The notes below the pieces were generated by a model that had not been told where the DNA came from, did not search any database, and saw nothing but the letters and a program-made list of their open reading frames with translations. The position numbers and the translations under genes were made by a program. From the NCBI GenBank assembly GCA_010015745.1, contig ML978171.1, positions 1 through 64,000 of the forward strand: a stretch of 64,000 bases of DNA, given 5' to 3'. The stretch comes from Setomelanomma holmii (taxonomy: Eukaryota > Ascomycota > Dothideomycetes > Pleosporales > Phaeosphaeriaceae). Each line of letters starts with the position of its first letter. The stretch's first letter is position 1. This document shows, piece after piece, positions 56,628 to 64,000 of this stretch.

Positions 56628-59600
56628 CTACGTCCTCGTCCCAGCACCCAAATCCCATATCCTCAAAACCTCACCCTTCCCACCCCTCTTCCCACTCTTA
56701 CTCTTCCCCTTCTCGCCCTCGCCCAGCCTCAACATGGCCTTACTAACCATAGCCAACGCATCTACCAACTCCGTCATTCTCCCAGTTTCCAAAAACACGC
56801 GCTGCAACCACTCATTCTCCTCATCGGCGACCAGATTCGCGATTTCCATGGCTTTCACGGCGCTCGACACGGCGGAATCGCGCTTGACAAAAAAGGCTGC
56901 GGTCTGGAGGATGGACAGGTATGCGAGTACGATTTCGGGAATGTATGCGAGTTTCAAGCGCCACGTGTCTTTGTGCAACTCCACTTCTGGAGTCGTTTGG
57001 ATAGCCGTCGTGATTCCCGCAATCAGGCCAGTAAACACTGCTTCGATAGTTTCAAGCAAGTCCTTGATATGGGACATGTCTGCTTTCTTCCTCGCGGCAC
57101 CGTCTTGGCTTTGGTGGCTCTGGTCACTACGGAACTGCACAATCAAATCTTCTTCGTGGCGCCATTCGCGGAAGAGGACTAGGATGCGCACGATTTGTTG
57201 CAGGTCGTAGTAGCCCGCGCTCTTTTCGCGGAGGCGTTGGACGATGGCAGCGTGCTTTTCTGCGTTGGGGAGGGAGTCGAAGGCAATGGCGGCGCGGAGG
57301 GCGTGGGCGGAGAGGTTCTTGCGGTGCTCGTGGAGTAGGCTTTCGTCTTGCTCTTCGGAGCCGGGTTGGGTGAAATCAAAGGGGTAGCCGCAGAGGGCTT
57401 CTGTGCGTGACAGGGAGAGTGATTCTACGCTGAGGTCGTTCACAACCTTCTCAGCAGCTCCTAGACGACCATTGACTGAAGCAAATTAGCAAAATCCTGC
57501 AATGTCTGGATGTCACTTACGCAGGAAGATGATGAGTGCGTTCCTCAAGTGATCAAATGTCTGCTTGTAGTCGTTGCCGACGTAATGATACCATTGCAGC
57601 GCCTCAATGATGGCCTCTTCCTTTGGCTCGATAACATCGCCTTCGAACTCCCGCCGGACTCTATAACCCGGCCACAGATCGCCAGTCGCTTGCCGCTCCA
57701 GGATCTTGAAGCGCGTGATTGGTTTCGTGATGACTGTGGAACCATTCTCATCAAAATGCGTGAATCCGCTGTTCTTAAAGGCAAAGGTGAAGCTTTGTGC
57801 TACAACTTCCACAACGTCAATCCTGTACTGTTCGAGAAGCTTGACACATGTTCGTTGCTCCTCGGTGTTCCCGATATCTGGTAGTACTCGCGCGAGGCAA
57901 TGAGCTGCGCGCTCGGGCAAAAGTTGTGCGGCGTAAAGCGGTATCAGTTGCATTCGCTGACTTTGGCGGAGAAGCTCGATGTACCCGGCGATGACATTGT
58001 CAATTGCCAACCATCGGGACATGTCCGTTGTCCCAAGCTCGCCGAATCCGTTCCTATATGCAATGAAGATGTGCACTAGGATGCGGAAAGCGTGTGGATC
58101 GGTTGCAAATGTCTGGTAATATTGTTCCGCTGTGTACACGCGTTCATCGCCTACGGGCTTGGTTCCGGGGTCCGTTTGTTCGGAGTCTGGATGCAAAATA
58201 AGGTTGGCAGGTCGCTCATCGTTCTGTAGCATGTCTGCAATGGCTGTTCCGACTTTGAGCACCAGTTCGTCCAACATATCGCCGATGAGAGCACCTTGGA
58301 TCAGCTTTATGGGTTGTGTCGCTTCGCTCTGTATTGACTTCTGTTGCTTCAGCAAGTCGATGACCCTCCGTGAAGCAGTCTCCCAGTCTCCAATGTTGAC
58401 GGCTGCGTCCTGGAAAACAAACTTCTGGGCGAGATTCTGACTGACACGGTCTGTGTGGTTTTGCTGCAAGTACCTGTCGAATCTGGATAGCAGGAGCGCG
58501 TTGTAGTAAGCGTGAAGGTGATCATCCCAGGATCGACAAGCGACTTGCACTTGCTTCAAATCTCCACTGAGTAGGCCATAGACAGCGCCCTCATAAGGCA
58601 TGCGCGCACCTCTCGCGGCGTAGAAGCACATGCGACGGAATAGATAGCCAACCGTCGGACCTGCGACGTTGGGGCCACCATCTGGATGTGCCTCGTAAGC
58701 GGCACCGACGCTAACACCGCGCCATGCCTCATTCCTCTCTTGCGCCCACTCGCATATGTCTGTCCAAGAGGTCCCGCGGCGAAGCATCTCGTAGCATTCC
58801 ATCCATAAAGCGCGCTCGTAAAACTCGTCCTGCTTCTCGAGCACACGCTTCTGCCTTGTAGGAGCATCAGGATCTAGTTGTGTGACGAGATTTTGGGTCC
58901 TGTCCGCGGTCTTGATGCTGATGCCATCTGGCTGAAGTGGCTGATCTGTTCCTTCTAGACGTTTCGCCTGCTTGATCTTGCTCTTTGTGTCCAGCCATCC
59001 GTTTGTCCAGATGAGGTCGCCTTTGCCAGACTGTGACTCCAACTGTGCGGTTATTGAGTCTATATCCGTCCTCTCGTTCCGCGCCGTCTGCTCGAGCCAT
59101 CGCAAGACGATTGCCTTCTCTTTGGCTTGATCGTCCTCCACAAGAAACCTGTCCCAGATCTCGTTATTTGGACTGTATCGCTTATTCCCTCCGATCTGCG
59201 ACAGGCGCTTTTGTTTCTCGGCAGCTCCATCGGTTCCGGGCTCGGGTTGATGTCGGTCAATGGCGATCTTGACAAGTTCCCACGTTGCAAGCTCAGCCTG
59301 CCATTGACGAAGGTTGCGCAGTGATTCCGGCTCGTGTCTATCTTTGAAATCGAGAGATAGCGCGTTCGACCTGGTTGGCTGTCCAAACGTGCTCAGTGCA
59401 TTGGCGTCTGGCGCCTCTGCCATGTCCTGTATCCGTCTCCGCGTGCTGCGCTCCTGCTCTCCTTTGTGTTCCGCGGCGTGCGCCCGCTTGAGCTCTTTCA
59501 CCTGTGTCTCCGCGACGTCCCTAAACTTGCCAATCATCTTGACGGTAGTCTGGTACTTTGCGCGATCCGTGTCATTGCCATGTGTATGCCAATGATCGAC

Positions 59601-59833
59601 TCGTTCAGCGAACTTCTCCACCTCTTTCCCGACCCTGTTGGCCATGGAGCGTAAAGGTTCGAGTGGGTCGTTCGATGCAGCGCCATTTGTGCTTCGCGAG
59701 GTCCCGAGGGAGAGAGTGCCATGGTTTGACTATGACTGTCAGTACATGACACTATGTAGCTCATTGCAGCTCGAATGAGACTTACCAGAGCTGCTGCTGG
59801 CTGCGTCTGGCGCGTGAAGGAAAAGGAGGCCAT
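56628..59833 (-). CDS. NUP84: Nuclear pore complex scaffold nucleoporin Nup84/Nup107
   Basis: Three exons: 59833-59786, 59729-57521 and 57475-56628, with introns of 56 and 45 bp, give 1034 residues in phase. The first exon encodes only 16 residues (MASFSFTRQTQPAAAL). The protein is almost entirely alpha-helical, as expected for this ACE1-type scaffold in the Y-shaped Nup84/Nup107-160 complex. Landmarks are QWQAELATWELVKIAIDR, DPDAPTRQKRVLEKQDEFYE, ALWMECYEMLRRGTSWTDIC, FRRMCFYAARGARMPYEGAV with GLLSGDLKQVQVACRSWDDH, and near the end TEALCGYPFDFTQPG. The complex coats the curved nuclear envelope at the pore. The second intron's donor (C, then GTAAGT) must be used, since the frame otherwise ends three residues later at 57513. 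Confidence 0.9.
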
Positions 59834-61049
59834 GGTGTAATGCTCTTCGAGTGGAGACCTCGAGGGAAACAATCGAGACGAAACAGCGTGAGTAGGCGAG
59901 AGCGCGCGCTCTATAAAAAGCTAGCGATTCGGCGGTGATTGACAATCGTCTCCAACAAAACAGTCGCGACTTGCTCGAAGTTCCGCCTTAGCGCGTCCCA
60001 CCCCTGTCGATGCCAAGCCTGCGCACCTCAAAACCCTTCACGCGCCCGATTCTCCTTCGTCTCTTCATGTCTATAGGCATCCATTAGAGTCTCGGTTCAG
60101 CTATTCGATGGCTGAGCAGGTCCCTCGCGGCCTCTTTGCGCGCTCACGATCGTCTTATATCAACCCCACTTCCTGGTGACCTGGCTGGATTTCTCTTTCG
60201 AGAGGGAACTGACAGTGCGGAGCAGAAAGGAAATGGGACATACTACAGGCAGTAGTCTCCGATGAGAGACTGGGCGAAGTTAGGGAAATTGCATCTTGAT
60301 GAAATTTCGCCATCAATGATATATAAACTGCCCGTTCGCAAGACTCTCATTCACTGTTGTGAGGAACAAGTCGCAGTTCAGGCCGAGCACCTCCTGCAAA
60401 GTCTCTCACCAGAGACTATCGCCTGTAGTACTTTGCTTTGTGGTTTACTGCGACAAAAGCATCAGGTTGCCTTTAAGTCCAGCTCTCATTGAAGGATCAG
60501 CTCATGGCTCCTTCCACTTACACCTGCTGTGCCAGGTTGCGTATTGCTACTTCCTGTCCCGGTACAGAGTACTTGCCTTACATCACGCAGGGGAACTCAC
60601 AGCAGGATTGTACAACTGGCAAGAGATCCAGCAGAAAAGATTCTGCCGGTACTTCACGCTGCTCTGTTCACATCACTTTATACTTTGTTTGATTCTGCAT
60701 CGCTATCAGGAAAGTAGCTCAGATCAATCTCTGTGCCCGATAGGGCCGTTAAGAGACCTTCCCTGGCCGATTAGGCCTGCACGCGTCCTTTCCTTTTGGC
60801 TATTAACAAGTCTTGCAAATTTACCATGAGCGAGCAACTTCGTACGACTTCCTCCGGACTTCAACTTCGAGTCGTCGTGCTGGTTGAGTACAATGTGGAT
60901 CTTTTTGCTACGTTGAGGTGACAGCCAGCTTTGAAAGATAGGAAGGAACGTGGAACTTAGTTGGTAGTGAATGCTGAGACAGCACCTGCGTAGGTCTGGA
61001 TTGTGGTAGACGGAGAACATATCGGTGCCCAGCATTACTTGATGTGTTT
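59834..61049. other. Intergenic, 1.2 kb
   Basis: It contains the nucleoporin promoter on the left and the NOP53 3' region on the right. ORFs up to 156 codons (60359-60829 plus) overlap one another and show no family features. Confidence 0.45.
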
Positions 61050-62437
61050 CTACCTGGCCTCTGGTAGCTTCCAGTCCTTGTAGCTCCACTTCTCTGACAC
61101 GGTGTACTTCTTCTGCTTGCCATATGCGACCTGTCTTCTCGACTCGACCTTGCCACGGATCATCATGCTTCTGAACCTGTCCTTGAGTAAGTTGCCCTCA
61201 GGCTTGAGGAGACGAAGTGAGTCGCGAAGCTCGTCTGGAAGAACAACCTCGAGCGGAGCTTCTGGGATCCTGTAGGGAGTTAGTTGTTGAGTCCTGTAAT
61301 TTTAAGCAGTCCAACGTACGGGTGCTTGCGGAACTGCCTCCTCTTCAGTTCCTCTTCTCCAACCTCATCGTCAGAGACAAGCTCAAGAGTGTTCTTCTCA
61401 AGAGCCTCGCGCACAGCAGCTCTAGCCTTCTCTTTTGCTTCGACACTCTTTGCTAGTTTACTGATCTCTTGCACCTGCTGCTCCTTTGCCTTTATCTTCG
61501 CTTCGTGTTTCGCTTTCCGTTCTGCCTCCTTTCTCCTCTTGATCTTATTCCTTTGTGATGGTGTCTTCCTTTCCGGCCTCTTCTTCTGGAGTTTGTCGTC
61601 TTCATCACCACTGAAGCCTTCCCATTCGCTTTCCCATACACTCTCCTCGCCTGAGTCCGACTCTGTCTCAGCAGCTGCGCGCTCCATGAGCTCAGCCTCC
61701 TCTCGAGCTACTTGCAGACGCTTCTTCTCCGCCTCAACCGCCTTGTCTGACTCGCGCATGAGCTCATTCTGCCAGTCTTCGAATTTTGGGTTGTATGACT
61801 TCCCGCCGGTAGGTTTGGGTACCGCCGGAAGCGCCTTGCCGCTCTTCGCTTGTGATATCGGGGCGTGCTTGAGTGTGACGGGTTCCCTCTTCGCCTTCTT
61901 CTCCTCTAGAAACGAGAATTTGGGGTCCTTCTTGACTTCTTGTACTGCCCATGGGTCGTATACTGCGTCGTCGCCAGTCTGCACCACGTCCTTTTGTACT
62001 TGCTCTCCACCATATGCGATTGCTCTGAGTCTGTCATATTCTTTGCCGGAGACTTTGGCCTTCTTCCTTTTGCCTTCGTTGTCGATATCTGACAATCGCT
62101 TTCGCGCGGTGACGGCAGGTACTGCGGAGCGCTGAGCGAGGATTTGGTCAACTTTGAGTGGCTTGTGTCGCTTATTGACTTCTTTTTGTATGTCTGCGGA
62201 CCCGACTGTGTCGACTGCGAAAAGCTCGTCCGATGCCTTCTCTGCGATGACACCGCTGCGCGCTGTCAGCAAATCGTATATCTTGCTTGCAAAATAAACT
62301 TACCCTTGAATAATCTGGTCCCGCACGTCTTCAAGACCGGTTTGAATCTGCGTGACGTCGACGTTTTTGCGCCAGGCCTTCTTGCCCTTGCGACTGGGCT
62401 GCTTGTACTGCGCCGGCGCTGCGACTGTGTCTGCCAT
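61050..62437 (-). CDS. NOP53: Ribosome biogenesis protein Nop53
   Basis: Exons 62437-62304, 62255-61320 and 61269-61050, with introns of 48 and 50 bp, give 429 residues in phase. Nop53 acts in the nucleolus during 60S subunit assembly and recruits the exosome-linked helicase Mtr4 for ITS2 trimming. Landmarks are SRKGKKAWRKNVDVTQIQTG at the front; LFAVDTVGSADI, where the short AIM-like segment that contacts Mtr4 is expected (LFAVD); YDPWAVQEVKKDP; a long Lys/Glu-rich central helix (RNKIKRRKEAERKAKHEAKI); and the C-terminal RIPEAPLEV-like block with LRLLKPEGNLLKDRFRSM and KWSYKDWKLPEAR. The third exon lies beyond a stop in the exon-2 frame, so a model ending at 61280 would lose the conserved C-terminus. 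It is divergent from YPT6 across 265 bp. Confidence 0.9.
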
Positions 62438-62702
62438 TGGAATCTGAGCGTGGAAATGTGAAGTTGTGGGTTCTCACAAAGATTAGAAAGTTGTACCAAA
62501 ATTTCGGCTAGGATCGCCGCGCTACCGGGGGTCTCCACGCCCCTGCTTCGGCCGCCAACCGTTAGGTAGGCACAGGGAATCGACACTCCTATTCACACTT
62601 CGCCCTGCCCCGCGTTCGACACACGACCACTAGCATTTAGATCGTGGTTCTCTACGACCCTTCTGTTCGATCGCACAATTCGCGGGTAGCTACTCTTTCA
62701 TA
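62438..62702. promoter_or_regulatory. Shared divergent promoter region (NOP53 / YPT6)
   Basis: 265 bp between the divergent start codons of NOP53 and YPT6. GC-rich in the centre; no TATA box recognised. Confidence 0.45.
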
Positions 62703-63535
62703 ATGGCGCAGTCAGGGTATTCAAACCCGCTGAAGAAGTTCAAGTTCGTTACACCGCCGCGGCGAAAGTGGGAGCTTACACACTGACTTATACCAGGCTT
62801 GTGTTCTTGGGCGAGCAAAGTGGTATGCGAGCGACTTCCGGATCAATACAAGGAAGCAAAAAAGATGCTAATCCGTATGCGTAGTCGGCAAGACGTCTTT
62901 GATCACACGGTTTATGTACGATTCGTTTGACAACACATACCAAGCGACCATTGGCATCGACTTTCTTTCCAAAGTACGAACTCTATACAAGTCCCTTCGG
63001 CTAGATCTGACAGTAATTCCAGACAATGTACCTGGAGGACCGGACTGTACGCCTACAGCTCTGGGACACCGCCGGCCAAGAACGATTCCGATCTCTTATT
63101 CCCTCGTACATTCGCGACTCTAGCGTAGCCGTTGTCGTGTACGATATCACCAATAAGAAGACCTTCGAGAACACGCGCAAGTGGGTGGACGATGTTCGAG
63201 GTGAACGTGGAAACGACGTCATTATTGTGCTCGTAGGGAACAAGACGGATTTGAACGACAAGCGCGAAGTCACCACAGCGCAAGGCGAAGAGGAGGCAAA
63301 GAAGAACAACCTCATGTTCATCGAAACCAGCGCGAAGGTCGGACACAATGTAAAGGCGCTGTTCAAGCGCATTGCGCAGGCGCTGCCGGGCATGGAGGGT
63401 GAAGGACAGCAAGGGCAGAGTCAAAGTGAGTTTGGCGCATCCTCTGTCGCAAAGTATCGTGCTAACTGGACGCCAGTGATTGACGTAAACATCAATCCAA
63501 GCCAGCCGGCGCAGGAAAGCTCATGTTCGTGTTAA
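62703..63535 (+). CDS. YPT6: Rab GTPase Ypt6 (Rab6 homologue)
   Basis: Five exons, 62703-62743, 62797-62822, 62885-62973, 63023-63425 and 63477-63535, give 205 residues in phase. Ypt6/Rab6 directs vesicle fusion from endosomes to the Golgi. GTPase motifs are complete: the P-loop GEQSVGKT is split by intron 2; YQATIGIDFLSK is the Rab6-type effector region; WDTAGQERF is G3; NKTD is G4; ETSAK is G5. The C-terminus ends SSCSC, a CXC double-geranylgeranylation signal. The last intron (63426-63476) is 51 bp with GCTAACTG as branch motif. It is a multiple of three and has no stop in frame, so unspliced message would encode a 222-residue form with 17 extra residues before the tail. The spliced form restores MIDVN, usual in fungal Rab6. 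Confidence 0.92.
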
Positions 63536-64000
63536 AGTCCTGCTAGAATGAAATACCTCAGTTCCATTCCGCTACCGCGCTTGTAATTATTTGGGTACGT
63601 TTCCGGTCCCAAGAGGATGTCATTGTGAGCAAGGCGTTATGGACATTGGGTGCATTCTCGAATCGATACTGCGTAGTCATGTAATCTGTAGTTGTATCAG
63701 CGCAACATGAACCGCATCGTCAAGTGACGTCATGTTGAATGTCACTTCGTCTGGGCTGTCTTGAATTTGGGAGTTGCATTGAGAGTCCGTCTATGCAGCT
63801 TTCCGCCAATGCCCTGCGCTTCACGCCAGACCGGAACGCCGGCTGTCGAGTCGACCAAATCCTGAATGGAACCGTGCTTTTACATGTACAAGAAGACTAC
63901 ACTGAGCCGTCATCGAGAAGAGTTGGGTCCATAAATGCTCGCTACGTATTAGAAGATCGTCGGTATCGTGTTTATTCAAGGTCGCCTGCAGATCCAGATT
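63536..64000. other. Right edge, no gene recognised
   Basis: 465 bp downstream of YPT6, containing its 3' untranslated region. No ORF of note or RNA gene was recognised. Confidence 0.45.

Noticed and set aside
61284..62135. 283-codon plus-strand ORF
   Set aside because: It is antisense to NOP53; Ser/Phe/Cys-rich composition comes from reading the Lys/Glu-rich coding strand backwards.

Overview
The window is nuclear DNA from a filamentous ascomycete. Genes carry 45-80 bp spliceosomal introns with fungal branch-point motifs, and the gene set is fungal: BUD3, ATG18, YVC1, a DUF3112 membrane protein, fungal_trans regulators, and GH15 and GH11 secreted hydrolases. Protein style and gene mix fit a Dothideomycete best; that placement is inference, and no rRNA or marker locus is present to confirm it.

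Layout. 0-6.5 kb is accessory and decaying: a broken multi-membrane-segment gene (551-2606), a 451-bp hAT-type MITE with target duplication (2841-3291), an orphan ORF, and an F-box gene killed by in-frame stops (4651-5600). 6.5-18.4 kb holds a secreted GH15 glucoamylase, a DUF3112 protein, an unknown serine-rich protein, a 17-exon vacuolar TRP channel (YVC1) and a C2H2 zinc-finger protein. 18.4-26.2 kb is nearly gene-free. 26.2-33.3 kb is housekeeping: a PI31-like proteasome regulator, ATG18, and the wybutosine enzyme PPM2/TYW4. 33.4-40.2 kb groups a secreted berberine-bridge-type FAD oxidoreductase, a fungal_trans regulator and a class-III aminotransferase/decarboxylase carrying a one-base lesion. 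40.4-46.9 kb holds a coiled-coil protein, two very small cysteine-containing proteins, a broken GH11 xylanase and a hemerythrin-like protein. 47.2-63.5 kb is conserved core: DCC1, BUD3, a conserved unknown, NUP84/NUP107, NOP53 and YPT6/Rab6.

Coordinates of spliced genes were worked out by hand: splice sites were read from the sequence and reading-frame phase was checked to sum to a multiple of three (stated where it holds). Divergent pairs ATG18/PPM2, DCC1/BUD3, NOP53/YPT6 and the 12.7-kb unknown/YVC1 share short intergenic promoters of 248-476 bp.

The most notable observations are the intron-riddled YVC1 gene, with exons down to 9 nt and two GC-AG introns; a third GC-AG intron in the xylanase; the clean hAT MITE; and several freshly broken genes (xylanase, aminotransferase, F-box, membrane protein) beside intact core genes. 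I found no tRNA, rRNA or CRISPR array, and no secondary-metabolite backbone enzyme.
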